Of a stretch of DNA of 64,000 nt, positions 1 to 13,129 are shown piece after piece. Source of the DNA: Jaltomata sinuosa (Eukaryota; Streptophyta; Magnoliopsida; Solanales; Solanaceae); contig QJPP01000448.1 of NCBI GenBank assembly GCA_003996215.1, positions 186,001-250,000 on the forward strand, read 5' to 3'. The notes under the pieces were generated by a model. The model did not search any database. It saw nothing but the letters and a program-made list of their open reading frames with translations, and was not told the origin of the DNA. The translations under genes were made by a program, and so were the position numbers. Every line of letters begins with the position of its first letter. Positions within the stretch are counted from its first letter, which is position 1.

Positions 1-1550
1 GTAAAAAGGAAAAAAAAATAAGAATTTTTGGTGTTGCTTTCTCTTTTTCTTTCATATTCTTTGTTTCTATTCCACTTTTTATTAATTATAAACTTTACCA
101 TAAATAAATTTTTATTTTAGAAAAAGTTACATTACTTATCATTGCTTCCTCTTGATCTTCTGTTTTACCAACACTCTTTGATTCATATCTTGTTTCAACC
201 TAAAAAAAGTTGTTGTCTTTACTTTCTCCTTCCCTTAAATATTTTTTTATTTGTGTTTTGTTATGTGATTTTTCCCTTTATCTTTTAAGGTGTAGAGAAA
301 TTAATGAAAGGTGAAAGAATAGTACATTTTTTTAGTTTAATTTATGTGATTTAATTTGAAATATAAAGGTCAAATTAACTAAAATTTGGTGTATGTCTAA
401 ATATAAAATCTTTATTTTTGAGATAAATTTACATAGTTATAAGCTACAAGAAGTATTATAAGTCACAATAATAAAAAAAAATTAAAATATCTACAATACT
501 TCAAAATTTAAAAATTATGATAAAAAAATATATTTTTACTCTTCAAATAATAATTAAGATACATAAATTAAAATGGAGAAGGTATAATTTACATAAAATT
601 CGGAGAAACGGAGGTCAAAAGAAACTTTTAAGACCGTTAACTAATAAAAATAAAATAGAGAACATATATGGACTCAAAGATATAAAAAAATTTAAAGTTT
701 AGTGTGAAATGAAAAATCTGAAACTTTCTTCTCGTACCAAAATTTTACACCAGAAATGTTTGTCCTGCAATTCAAAACATATGTCATGCACCATAGAAGA
801 CTATCAAAAAAAAAAAACAACTTTCAAGTATTTTGTTATTCAAATACCAAAGGAAAAAAATAATTTTTTTTATCATAATCTTAAAATTTGCAAGTACTAA
901 ATATTTCGAATTCATAACTATTGCAACTTATGGTATTTCTTATATAATTTATAAATATGTAAATTTTATTTCAGAAATGAAGATTTTATGTTCAGATTTA
1001 CACCAAATATATTTCGAAACAAAGATATAAAAAAATTTAAAGAAGAACCTGAAACTTTCTTCGCGAGCCAACAACTTTTCGAACCTTAGTTTTGAACCAA
1101 ATAATTTGTCATTTTCATTATCTCTGTGCAACTCGTCTTCCTCTTCACGCTATATGCATCAAATAATAAAGAAAGAAAATTATCACCAAAATCAAAAGAA
1201 GATAATATTTCCCAGAATTCTTCTTGTAAATATGGCAGTTAAATATAAAAAAAAAAAAATTTAGTGTGAATAGAGAACTTGAAACTTTCTTCGCAAATCA
1301 TCAATTCTCAAAAAAAAAAATGACAGCTTCGTTATCTCTGTGCAACTCGTCTTCCTCTTAACGCTATATGCATAAAATAATGAAGAAAAAAAATTATCAC
1401 CATAATTAAAGAAAAGATAATGTTTCCAAGAATTATTCTTGCAAATATGATAGTTAAATATGAAGTGGTGCATTTAATTTGGAATTTAAAAAGTATCAAC
1501 ATGAAGTGATATTATGGAAAACGTATGTTTATGAAAAATCTTTAATTAAA
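1..1550. other. AT-rich intergenic DNA, no gene seen
   Basis: No coding region with a recognisable domain, codon bias or splice pattern is visible on either strand. Long runs of A or T dominate, and the short open frames here are compatible with chance in such DNA. The only structure is a duplicated block in 1024-1462, described separately. Confidence 0.7.
1024..1462. repeat. Imperfect tandem duplication, about 220 bp x 2
   Basis: Two neighbouring blocks (about 1024-1241 and 1242-1462) share the same order of segments: a start rich in A then 'tttaaag' or 'tttagtg', then 'gaaactttcttcgc', then 'ttatctctgtgcaactcg', 'cttcctctt', 'cgctatatgcat', and an end ending 'agttaaatat'. A third truncated copy of the leading part lies at about 678-770. 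Copies differ by scattered substitutions and small gaps, so the duplication is old. Confidence 0.75.
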
Positions 1551-1802
1551 TACTTCCTCCGTTTCAATTTGTTTGGCCTACTTTCTTTTTTAATTTGTTT
1601 AAAAAAGAATGTCTCTTTTCTTTTTTAGAAACTCTTTAATTCTAACTTTTCACATGGCATATTCAAGACCACAAGATTAAAGAATATTTTAATACATTTA
1701 ACATATCTTTAATTTAAGATCACAAGTTTTAAAAGTCGTTTTTACTTTCTTAAACTCCGTGCAAAGTCAAAATAGGTCAAACAAATTAAAACGGAGAGAG
1801 TA
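1551..1802. mobile_element. Stowaway-type MITE
   Basis: The element is bounded by TA dinucleotides (1551-1552 and 1801-1802), the usual Tc1/mariner target duplication. The left end reads 'cttcctccgtttcaatttg' and the right end is its near-perfect inverse ('caaattaaaacggagagag'). It is about 248 bp, non-coding and AT-rich. Part of its interior ('cttaaactccgtgcaaagt') recurs in the MITE at 7187-7308, so the two belong to one family. Confidence 0.9.
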
Positions 1803-1991
1803 TGACAATTATAAAAGGTGTCATAAGTTACCAAAAATAAGAAATTGAGCTTGTTATAATAGATTAAAAAGAAATAAGAGGGAATAAAGTAATCATTTGT
1901 ATTAAAAAGAGAGAGAGAAACTCTAAAGAATGGAGGGGAATGAACGTGGGTAATGGGTATACAAAACAGAGAAATAATTAATGTTATTTAA

Positions 1992-2805
<814 letters not shown>

Positions 2806-2819
2806 TTAAATGGGGAAAA

Positions 2820-3096
2820 GAATTAAAATGAATTAACGTTATTTAAGGATATTAAAACTGAAAAGTTATTGAATAATTAATTTTTTTAAACTCAAAAAAA
2901 TGAATTAAAAAGCCAAAAATTCAGGAAAAAGATAAATAACAATACTGAATTCTTAGAGGAATTAAAATGAATTAACGTTATTTATGAATATTAAAACTGA
3001 AAAGTTATTGAATAATTAATCTTTTTAAACTCAAAAAATAAATTAAAAAGCCAAAAAAATCAAGAAAAAGATAAATAACAATACTGAATTTTTAGA
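2820..3096. repeat. Tandem duplication, about 139 bp x 2
   Basis: The block 2820-2958 is repeated directly as 2959-3096. Shared landmarks in order are 'gaattaaaatgaattaacg', 'attaaaactgaaaagttat', 'tgaataattaat', 'gccaaaaa', 'aagataaataacaatactga' and 'ttagag'. The copies are about 90 percent alike, so this is younger than the duplication at 1024-1462. No coding content. Confidence 0.85.
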
Positions 3097-3643
3097 GCGC
3101 CACATCAGCAGGTTCTAATCCCTGCTTTATAAATATATATAGATTGTTTACATAAAATTTAATACATAAGTAATTTAACTCCTAATCAGCTATCAAATGA
3201 CCGGCTCCCGAAGGCCTCAAATATTTTACTACATTATTTAATTGCAGAAAAACTCTTTTTCAAAATAAAATTTCTAACTTTATCTCTAGTTCATTTCTGC
3301 CATCACTCATTTATGAAAACATATAAATTAGGAATGGTCAACTTATGACTTTAGATTGATTTTAGCTTATAAGCATTTGTGTTAAAAGTATTTTGGATAT
3401 TTATCAAACGTATAAATGAGTCAAAAAGGAGAAAAAACCCAAAATCACCCTTAATGTTTGGACTAACACTTAAAATAGTCCTTACTTTAACACTAACAAT
3501 GCTGCCCACAAACTTTCTTCAACACGGTTATGCTCGCACCAAATATTAGAAAAATTTGTTATTACTCCAACTTGATTTTAAAACTCAAAACTCATTCGAG
3601 ATCCTTTGAACACAAATCAATAATTTAATTTGATCATAAAAAT

Positions 3644-4530
3644 TAGGCCAAATACATATACGTCCTCTTAAACTTGTCAAAATTTTCCTCTTGGACACCT
3701 CAATTAGGAGTGTTACCTATTGAATACCTAACATATACTCAAAGTGTGTTATCAGACACCATGGACAACTCCTCACAAAAACAAAGTGCGTGACTTTCAA
3801 ACACTATGACATGAAAAAATAAATGAATCATAATGCGACATGTGGCAAATTAAGATTTTTTTTTTATTTTTTTTATTAGAACTCCTGTCCCCCTTCTCCT
3901 CCCCCCTCCTGCTTTGTTTTCTTCTTTCCCCTTTCAAGCTGTCAACTTTTCCCTAATTTTCACCATTAGCAACATCTTTTCTTCCTCTTTTTCTCTTTGT
4001 TATCATTAACAAATATGATCAAAACTTGAACTTACCAAGAAATCAAAGAGGCATAACTTTGTGTTTAATTATCTTAAGCAACTTTGTTCATAGGTTCTGC
4101 TCAATCATGTGCTTCAGTGTTTTTTTATTTTTTATTTTTTTGAGGAGAGGTGGGGGGTATTCACCCATTAATATTAATGTTGATTTAATCATACTACTTG
4201 TGGTTCTTTTCTTTTTTTCTCTTCTTGGGAAAGCATGGAAAGTGAAGGAAGAGGACCTCTTCAAGAGGTGAGTGAGAGATGGTTGTGATAGTTTTGGGGG
4301 AAATGGCGGATAAGGTGGAGAAAGATTAAGGAAAGAGACAGAAAGATTTAAGAGAAGACGCTTCTCACGCGCCTTAAATGAGTGTGCTACATTAACTATG
4401 TCATGTCAGTGATATGTGTCTAATAGACACACTGAGTATACATTAAGCGTTCAATATGTAATACTTTTAGTAGTGGTGTCTAAAAGAAAAATCTTGACAA
4501 ATTTAAAGGGCCATATATATATTTGGCCTA
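3644..4530. mobile_element. Non-autonomous foldback element with long terminal inverted repeats
   Basis: The left end begins 'taggccaaatacatatacg' and the right end closes with 'catatatatatttggccta'. The inverse relation continues inward for about 115 bp, for example 'aacttgtcaaaattttcctc' on the left against 'tcttgacaaatttaaaggg' on the right, and 'tatactcaaagtgtgt' against 'acacactgagtatac'. The middle is CT-rich on the left and GA-rich on the right. A short open frame at 4026-4271 has no recognisable domain and is probably chance. The structure resembles a MULE-type TIR element, but no clean target duplication was found. Confidence 0.7.
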
Positions 4531-5694
4531 AAAATTATCTTTTAGACTTGTTGAAATCATTAATTACTCTAAATATCAAACTTATGAAATAAAAGCTAGT
4601 ACTTTATCATCAAAGTGAAAATTTAGAAATAAAAGAAATCAACTAAAATGATTTCATGATTGTATGTCTATTAGTTAAAGTTTATAATCAAAATCATTCA
4701 AAAAACATGTACATATGATAAGTCTGGTTATACTTATTACTGATGTGTTTATGATGTTTTGATACTCAAAGCTCAATTATGTGTTTTATATATACATTAA
4801 TGAGTTTCTATTTATTATAAGAATTTATACATTATTGTTTTGAGATATTATAGGATAATTTCAACGAGACATTATTGTGGACCACTAATATTACATGTTT
4901 CATAACTTATGAATCTAATATGATAAGTTGTTAATGTAATAGTATGTAAAAAAAAAAATGTAACACAAAAGTTACGCATAACCACCATAATTTGTATTAG
5001 TGATTTGTCATATAGATAATGCTATAATGCTCTGTATTATGAACATCATAGAAGAGATTTTATGTGCAACTAATAAAATTGTCATTAAATATTAGTGTTA
5101 TGTGGTCATTGGGTCAAGTGGGAGAATATTAAATTTTTTATTATTTTATTGTTAATGTAAATCCCATAATTAATATTTAATAAAGAACAAATCTTATCCG
5201 TTCAATCAATTACTTAATGAACGTACGTGATTAACTTTCAATCTCTATTAATTAATTCACCTTTCAATCATTAAAATTATTACATATTTTTTACACATTT
5301 TTCTTCACTGAAGACTGTGGTAACATAAGATTAATGCAAAGAGTTAGAAAATAATTTTTTAACTAATGTTTTTACTCCTTTATGTGTAATAATGTCTCTC
5401 ACTTCAGGTATGTTTTTTGTAATCATTTTTGTAAGATTATCTTATTTAAGATCTTAATATGTATTAAGTTAAGTTTATACAATCGTCTCAAGTTCATTGT
5501 ATCTGACCTGATTTCTTCACTTTATGCATAAAATTTTTGTAGTTTAATTTTTGCGATAGACATAACAAGAGTCTGATCTGCAGTAGTTTTTTGTCAATCA
5601 TAATCATTATCAGTTTCTTATTTGAAATATGTTACGACTCTGATTCTTGTATAACATTTGTCATGTTTTAAAATTATCAAAACTTAATTTAAAT
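4531..5694. other. Intergenic DNA, nothing recognised
   Basis: AT-rich sequence without a convincing open frame, known repeat terminus or RNA gene. Confidence 0.5.
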
Positions 5695-6155
5695 TTGATA
5701 TGATCTAATATGACTCAACAACAGTACTTATCCATCTTTGTAAAATCAATTTATAGATTTATATTTATTTTTTCTAGACACATATTAAATTAAAAACACT
5801 ACATGACATATCAAAAAAGAAGAAATTTATAAGAGATTACGAACATGATATTTGATATAGCCTAATATAATTCAATAACAGTACTTATCAATCTTTGCAA
5901 AATCAATTTATGAATTCACATTTATTTCTTCTAGACACGTATTTAATTGAAAGCACTATATGACATAGCAGAAAGAAATAAGAGATTATGAGCATGGTAT
6001 TCGATATAACCTAATATTACTCAACAATATTACTTATCCATCTTTGCAAAATCGATTTGCAAATTTATTTTTATTTTTTCTAGACACATATTTAATTGAA
6101 AACACTATATGTCATAACAGGAAAAAAAAATTCATTAGAGATTAAAAATATAGTA
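5695..6155. repeat. Tandem repeat, about 155 bp x 3
   Basis: Three direct copies start near 5695, 5852 and 6001. Each contains in order 'gatat..cctaatat' (or 'gatctaatat'), 'caacaatattact' or similar, 'atctttgcaaaatc', 'ttctagacac', 'tatttaattgaaa' or similar, 'cactatatg' or 'cactacatg', and 'agagatta'. The second and third copies are closer to each other than to the first. No coding function is evident. Confidence 0.85.
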
Positions 6156-7186
6156 ATGTGATGTGAAATTTAACAATAAAAAGGTCCGAGATTATGAATA
6201 GAGTGAATTATCATATTTAGACAAATAACAGTCGTTTGTCAATCATAATTATTACTAGTTCCTTAAGGCACATTTTATTATGATATATAGCTCATATCTT
6301 TATAGCAACTAAATTTTTTTTGTATAAATTAAAAAAAGAAATCTAACTTTAAGTCATAAATAAAATACACACACAAAAAAAATATGAATAAATGAAAGGA
6401 CGAGAGAAAGAGAAAATAAAAATATTAATGATATAACATTCTTATATGCAAAATTTATGAGTAATCTCATAAAAGAGGGTGTAATAAAATATTAATATAC
6501 ATTTATACCATAATAAAAAGATTTTTCCTATAAAAATAGAACAAAAAAAGAAAAGCTCCGAGCCAATAAAAATTCTCTCAAAAATTAGTTTTATTTTGAG
6601 ATTCATTTAGAATTTGAACCTAACCATTAGGTAAGAAAGAGGGACAAAAAAATGCACCAGTTTGGGGCACAATTAGTACTTTATGCCAAATATAGGAATG
6701 GTTTTGTGACTAAATTCAAAGATAAGGGACTAATTTGAATTTTTCTCTGCAAATCACCCTCCTATTTCTATTTGTGCTCCCCTAGAAATAAACCAATCAA
6801 TTTTGCACTTGAAGTAGTGCTTCCCCACCCAGTGCATCTGGCGATTTCGATTTGTAAGTATCTTTTCTGTCTCTTCTCTCTTTCCCCTTCAACAATTCCT
6901 CTTTTGAGCCAAATTTAATGGTAGAAATTCGAATATTCTCACTGTTAGGTTGGTCATTTTTATAAAATAAAATGACTTTTCTATTTGCTGTGATTTTGGT
7001 GTAATGATCTTCTGCAGTCAAGAAAAGGGAAAATAAAATAAAATTCAGAGAATTGTTCCCTTGATTGATCTTTGTATAAACAAATCAACATGTTTCAATT
7101 TCTAATCATTGCCAACATCAGTTGACTCAAATTAGTCTATCCAATACGGCCATTGAGTTAATTTAGAATGTTAAACAGCTAGAGTA
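6156..7186. other. Intergenic DNA, possible UreF 5' leader at its end
   Basis: No coding region recognised. A good splice donor (GTAAGT) occurs at 6854, after a segment whose base composition is less AT-rich than its surroundings. It could be the donor of a 5' untranslated exon of the UreF gene downstream, but this is inference without transcript support. Confidence 0.3.
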
Positions 7187-7308
7187 TACTCCCTCCATTT
7201 AAAACCAAGGGCATTTTGGTATCTTTGATATGACTTTAATTTAAGGTTACAAGATTCAATAGTTTGTTTATTTTCTTAAACTCCGTGCCAAGTAAAACGG
7301 AGGGAGTA
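7187..7308. mobile_element. Short Stowaway-type MITE
   Basis: TA at 7187-7188 is followed by 'ctccctccattt', and the element ends 'aaacggagggag' before TA at 7307-7308. At about 118 bp it is half the length of the 1551-1802 copy but shares the interior segment around 'cttaaactccgtgc.aagt', so it looks like an internally deleted member of that family. Confidence 0.85.
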
Positions 7309-8048
7309 TAATAATTGAAACTTCATTTATAAATAAGAATTTATTGTCTATTTAAATCATCAATTTGTAGGAAGTGAATTGTATATACTAGTCCATGGCT
7401 GAAAGAAGTCAAACGGAAGCCTTTCTATTTGTAACCCTTTGAAATTTAGCAGTAATTGCATGCAGCATATAAAGAGACTGATTGTTTACAGGAAACTTAA
7501 ATTGTCTATATATGATGGTGTTGTTAAAGTTTCTGAATGAGCGGCGAAAAACCATTAATTCATGGATACATGTGTTACATTCAATCTAAAGAGTTTCCAT
7601 GTTATTCAAAGAATTCAAGAGTACTTGTAAGCTTAAAGAAAGCATATAGTTCTAAGAATAGTAATATCATAAAGGAAAAGCAGCTTAAACAAGGTTTGAT
7701 GACTCTAACTAACTGCAAGATATCATTTTGGTCCTATGTGATGGCATGGATTGTTCTTGTGATGATCATATTGATATAGAGAAGCTAGGCTCTTTATTTT
7801 ATAACTGTTTGCTTCTTTGAGCAAGTGATAATTGCTTTCTCTTCCTAAGACATCAGGTTGTCATTTGTCAGTTAGAATCTGATCCAGCTATTTTATGAAC
7901 AATATATTGTTCCCAAGGACAAAATTCTTTAAGAACTTCAGTATGTTTATGTTGGACAGGATTCTATTGCTACTTCTGACAATGTATCTATTGCAAAATA
8001 TTACTTTTGCAATTTGATTTTCTTTTGCCTAGATATCAAGTTGTACTT
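7309..8048. other. Intergenic DNA upstream of UreF
   Basis: An 80-codon open frame at 7537-7779 ends in a hydrophobic stretch but has no recognisable family and no supporting context. I do not call it a gene. The rest shows no repeat structure. Confidence 0.4.
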
Positions 8049-8473
8049 AGGGTGTGTTCGGCATGAAGGAAAATATTTTCCATGAAAAATGTTTTCTTAA
8101 AAAATATTTTCTAGGAAAATAAGTGTGTTCCTTGCTTATTTTCTTGTGTTCGGTACATAAGCAAAAATTATTATCCTAAAAGCATTTGTATAATTTAGAT
8201 AAATACTATGGGAGATGGGGGTGAGGGTAGGGGGTCTGGGGTGGTGGCGATGAGGTCTATGGGGGTGGGGTTGAAGATGAGGTGTGTTGGAAGGTGGGGA
8301 GGACACAATCAATTTAGAATTTCACTTGTGGAACTTGTTCCCTACTTCTACTAAGGAAGTCATTTTCCTCATTTTAAGGAACTTATTTTCCTAGAGAAAA
8401 TGTTTTCCAAAATTTTTGGCCAACCGAACATGAGAAAATTAGAAAATGTTTTCCTTCATAGCGAACACACCCT
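8049..8473. mobile_element. hAT-like MITE (agggtgtgttcgg family)
   Basis: The left terminus 'agggtgtgttcggcatgaag' mirrors the right terminus 'cttcatagcgaacacaccct'. The inversion extends inwards with 'gaaaatattttcc' against 'gaaaatgttttcc'. The centre is G-rich (8210-8300, runs of ggggtg). The same family recurs at 22266, 44058 and 50363, which makes it the most repeated MITE in the window. An 8-bp target duplication could not be read confidently. Confidence 0.8.
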
Positions 8474-8590
8474 TAATGTATTAATTTACATCATCTTACT
8501 TGGACCATTCTGACTGGTTCAGCACGGTATTGTTGTTTCCATCCTGTTTGGTTATTCTGTCCTGTTCATAGCTTGCTCAGGCCTTTAAAG

Positions 8591-9322
8591 ATGGAGGATG
8601 TGGTAGAGAAAATTGAGGGCACTCTCCAATTTGCACCAAATGATTCACTACTTCAGTGGAGCCAGTGGCAATTGCTTGATTCTGTTCTTCCTACTGGTGG
8701 CTTTGCTCATTCTTTTGGCCTTGAGGCTGCTATTCAAGCCCGGTTAGTCTCTGGGCCTGAAGACCTTCGAACATTTGTGATCCATATACTAGAGAATACA
8801 GGAAGCCTATTGCTTCCTTTCGTCTATAGTTTGAATACAACTCCTAATGTCGAAACATGGTATAAACTTGACAAAATATTGGATGCAACACTAACAAATG
8901 AAGTTGGTAGGAAAGCATCTATTTCACAAGGATCAGCACTTTTGAGAGTAGCTGCTGCTGTGTTCCAGGAAGTTCCTTATTTTAAAGCTCTGCGAGAAAT
9001 GTCTTTGGCTAGCAGAGCTGTCCGTTTCCACCATGCTCCCATTTTTGGACTTGTCTGTGGGCTTCTTGGATTAAATGCTGAAACTTCTCAAAAGGCTTAC
9101 ATGTTTACAACAATGAGAGATGTTGTATCGGCTGCAACAAGGCTCAATTTGGTTGGACCGCTAGGTGCAGCTGTCTTGCAGCATCAGCTTGCTGCAAGTG
9201 CAGAAGAATTATCAAAGAAATGGATGAACCGTCCTGTAGAGGAAGCGTGTCAGACTAGTCCTTTGCTTGATACTGTCCAGGGTTGTCATGGTTATTTGTT
9301 CTCCAGGCTATTTTGCTCTTGA
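8591..9322 (+). CDS. UREF: Urease accessory protein UreF
   Basis: UreF works with UreG and UreD/UreH as the chaperone complex that delivers nickel and CO2 to apo-urease. In plants it acts in the cytosol and is needed for urea nitrogen recycling. The product is 243 residues, close to the usual plant length, in one uninterrupted exon. Family hallmarks are visible: the N-terminal QWQLLDSVLPTGGFAHSFGL segment (about residues 24-43), the RAVRFHHAPIFG block (about 148-159), and the C-terminal MRDVVSAATRLNLVGPLGA helix region (about 179-197). The start is the ATG at 8591 before EDVVEKIEG. The in-frame upstream TTG at 8573 is unlikely, and a possible intron acceptor ('gcttgctcag') lies just before the start. 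No frameshift or stop interrupts the frame. Its neighbours are repeats, so context adds nothing. Confidence 0.93.
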   Translation: MEDVVEKIEGTLQFAPNDSLLQWSQWQLLDSVLPTGGFAHSFGLEAAIQARLVSGPEDLRTFVIHILENTGSLLLPFVYSLNTTPNVETWYKLDKILDATLTNEVGRKASISQGSALLRVAAAVFQEVPYFKALREMSLASRAVRFHHAPIFGLVCGLLGLNAETSQKAYMFTTMRDVVSAATRLNLVGPLGAAVLQHQLAASAEELSKKWMNRPVEEACQTSPLLDTVQGCHGYLFSRLFCS

Positions 9323-10621
9323 ATGGTGGAACTGAAGATTCAAGATACAGGGATTTGGGTGAATGAGAAAGTATTTGATCTTAATCTATACTTCATAAAT
9401 AACTATTGTCAAGCTTGTGCTTTGGCCTGTTTAAAAATGAGACACACCAACGACAGTGACGGCTTCTCTCAGAGCTGCTGAAGGATATATGGTTTTCACA
9501 CTTATTGTGATTATTTCTTTTCTCATGATGGATATCTCGTTGACTTGAGCTACAGGTTTATACCACTGTATTTGTTTGCAAGACCACCTGAACTTCAAGA
9601 AAGCATTGTTCGTGAACCACAAGGCTTTACCAATATGTTTGTTTACAAGAGAGCACTTCCAGTTCAAGAAAGTTCCACTAATGCTCGCAGATATTTCTTC
9701 ATTATCAGGAGGAAGTACACGGATGTGAGAGCTGCAATCAGCTAGGCCAGCAAGCTTATCTGAATAAATATTTCAGCTCGACATCTCTCTCTACCACTCA
9801 TTTCACTGGAAAAGATACTCTAACGACAATCTATAGCATGCAATTGAATTACAGGACGATAATGGTGTATTCTTCAAGTTTGAGATTGTTGCTTGTCATT
9901 CAAAGGCATATATTATTGGATGTTGAAGCTACTGAATAGTGAACACTGATTTAATGGTGCCAAAAAGAAATTCTAATCTCAAATATCTTGTCTTTCTTGA
10001 ACAGATTAATTACACTTGCTTACTTTCCTTCTCTCTTCCTTCTATCGTTGTTATTAGAATGCCACAAATAGGTCTGTCCATGAGCATATTCAATCGCCTC
10101 TTAATATTCCACCTTGAATGGCTGCTATAAAACAAATATGATTTGAATTTTAATCACCTCATTAATTCTTTAATTGCATCATGAATCATAAACATGTTGG
10201 TTTTGGAAATTTTTGTTGCTTTGTGACTGAATGTTTTGTCTATTGATAAATTTATTTATAGTTCTTGATTTAGTTTCTTTGTTTATTTCTTGCTTCATTT
10301 TTTTTTGTTTGAAGAAAATATTATTCCTTTCACTTTGCTCCTGTTAGGTGGAGTTCTTCCCAGTATGATGATTAGAAAAGTAATTTTAATTGGGTAGTTT
10401 ATGCTTTAAGAAACTTTTTACTGAGTCATTTTCTTAATGGCTTAGTATGCGAAAAATGAAGATGACACTGTGCTTCGAAAATAATATGTTAGCCTAGATA
10501 TTGATTGTAAAAATAATACAAGACTTCACTTACTTTATTGTCGATAAGTTTTTTATTAATTAATAAATTCTTTTTGTTTCATTTCGCAGATTTATGCATA
10601 TCAAATACCAAACTATTACTT
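9323..10621. other. UreF 3' flank with an unrecognised short open frame
   Basis: On the plus strand, a frame open from about 9470 to the TAG at 9743-9745 encodes about 90 residues including FARPPELQESIVREPQG and ending KYTDVRAAIS. It has less biased composition than the AT-rich surroundings and contains an aromatic-rich start, but I recognise no family. It could be UreF 3' untranslated sequence, a fragment of another gene, or the last exon of something missed. From 9830 to 10621 there is AT-rich DNA with no recognised content. Confidence 0.3.
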
Positions 10622-11256
10622 AGAACCCGTTTGGCCATCGATTTTCCAAGTAAAACTTGGCAAATAATATTTGCCCGTACAATTTATCATTATTTGGCAA
10701 AAAAATTTGGCAAATAATCCAAATTCTCAAATATTAGGAAAAATTAGTATTTGGGCCAAATCTCATTATTTGAAAGCTTTTAAAAATTCAAATTCTACAC
10801 CAAATTTTTATGGGTAAACTACCTAAAGAATCATACATCCTTACCATATCTATAAAATATCACATTACTTTATTTTAATTACATTATATACCACCTTTTA
10901 ACCAAAACCCCCATCTTTGTTCCTCACAGATACATCGCACACCCCTCTCACCCACATTTCAGATTTTACGCCTTGAATCACGAAGCAACTGTCAAATTTG
11001 AATTTCATAATCAATTTTGCACGGTTAATTTTGATTTCCCCCATCATCCTCTTTCATCATCTTCATTAGCACAAACTTCCACCATTATTAAGCAATCTAC
11101 AGTTATTTTCACAAATTTGGTGAGTTAAGTTTATTAATTAATCACAATTTTAGTTATGTATCTATAGTATATTCAAACTTAAATCCACAGATTTCAAACC
11201 CAATTTCGAAAAATCTAGTGATTTAATCATAGGTCAAAGCTTTCAAAACTTCATTA

Positions 11257-12299
11257 ATGGCTAATGAAGGTCCTTCATATAGTTTGAGTGTTACTCAGTT
11301 AGACAATATTGTTGTAACATCTATTGAGTTTGTCCCCGGTGAATATGATGCTGATGATCAGAGATTTGTCGAAACTAGATCTAAACATCGAAACGATCAT
11401 GCAATAATGAAGCAATTGCTTGAAGATGTCAGAGAAACAACAAATAATCAATAAAATGAGGACTCAGATCAACCAAAGAAAAAGAAGTCGAAGAGGGAGT
11501 CTCTGATGCTCAAACACAGGTAGCCTTGATACATTGTGACAATCGTACTCATGTATATGATATAGGTTCAGATACATGATTGCATGCTTAAGTAATTGAT
11601 GTTTGTGTTTATATGTATCATGTGTAACTTAGTTGTTCATGATACATGTCAAACGATGAGATATACATGAGAGTGCCATATAGATATAGATTGATTTCTT
11701 TTTCGTACACGATACATAATTTTTTTTTTGATGCATATGGTAATACTTAAGGATTCACATCTTCCTGATATACATAATAGTTGGATATAATTTTGTTTCA
11801 TGTATAATATCCACTTTTGTACATGATACATTGAAATTTATGTAATTTATATGAGAATCGTTAAGGATTTTCATGTAGTTCATTTGTATAATCTATTTTT
11901 TTATTGTACATGATACATCGATTCATCAACTAATCCTATTAATCTAAATCAAGTTATTTTTTCAATGAAGCATCTGATTATATTTTTACATGATGTTGCA
12001 GAAAATTAAATTTGCACTTGAAAAATCACCTACCCATTCTTAACATTGTAAGTGTTAACAATCACTTTTTTGAAGAAAATATCTTTTTATGAATAGTAAC
12101 TTATTTAATCATTTTTGCAGGGATTGTGGAGTATTTGTTGTTTCTTTTGCTGAGTACTTGAGCGATTGAACTTTCACTGTTATGGAACTACGAAACAAAG
12201 AAGGCTACTGATGGTAAAATCAACGATAATGAAGATTCACCAACCCCAAAGTGCAGATTCATCCACACAGACGCCACTGATATGATAGATAATGAGTAA
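11257..12299 (+). pseudogene. Ulp1/C48-like cysteine peptidase remnant inside the MULE
   Basis: A 65-codon open frame (11257-11454) starts MANEGPSYSLSV and is acidic and unrecognised. Further on, an intron-like acceptor 'tcatttttgcag' is followed at 12121 by codons for DCGVFVVSFAEYLSD and a TGA. DCGVFV is the catalytic-cysteine motif of Ulp1/SENP (C48) peptidases, which remove SUMO-like proteins. The histidine and aspartate part of the triad is not visible, so most of the domain is deleted. After the stop, a same-frame tail still reads like the family's C-terminal extension (CRFIHTDATDMIDNE). In MULEs such a peptidase is usually a second gene divergent from the transposase, as here. It cannot be functional as it stands. 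Confidence 0.65.
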
Positions 12300-13129
12300 T
12301 GTATATAACGTCTGTAGTGTGAACAAAATTTATATTTTTGATTAAGTAGTTAATTTTCATGTGCGGACAGATATATTAAGCACATGAATACAATGTATCT
12401 TTTTTTAAATTGTGTATTTTTTTAAATGTTTTAATTAATTAAATATGTTTGCGTACTTATATTCAATATATTTTATCAAAATTGTTTACTACAAGTATAA
12501 AATATTATGTATCCAGTATAAAAAAAATATTTTAGATGTATCTACAGTATATTTTATTACGTAGATCATAATGATTTTCATTCAAATATGCACAGAATTA
12601 CGGATCTAAACAGACAATCAAATGTATCATGTATTATATACACATAATGTATCATTCATAAATTTTTGAATGTGATGTATCACGTTGAAAGATAGTCAAT
12701 TTATCATGAAGGCATATTTACGTGTATAAACAAACTACTTATTCAGTGTGATAGAACTAACAAAATGTGATAGATCTCACAATAATATGTATATAGAACG
12801 ATAAATAAATCAATGAATAATTTTTTACATGATACATTACATTTATGTGATGTATCACATGTTAATAGATTTTAGAAATTTGATTTAAAAATACTATCTC
12901 TAAAAAAAAAAAATTAACTTTCGACATATATTTATGGAGATTCATTGTATGTATATCATACCAAAAAAAATACTTTATTAAAAATTATAGTTACTTATAT
13001 AAGGTTTATGTAAAATAGATTCAATAGTGCTTCAAATATAAAGACAATAAATATTTTGCTGTAAATACTATGAATTACAAATTCAGTGACAATGAATCAT
13101 GTTATTTCTCATCAGATAGGTCTTGGGAA

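Noticed and set aside
4026..4271. Hydrophobic 81-codon open frame
   Set aside because: T-rich transposon interior translated as Phe/Leu. No family, no conservation evidence.
5695..6155. CRISPR-like array
   Set aside because: The unit is 155 bp with no short conserved repeat and unique spacers, and the DNA is plant nuclear.
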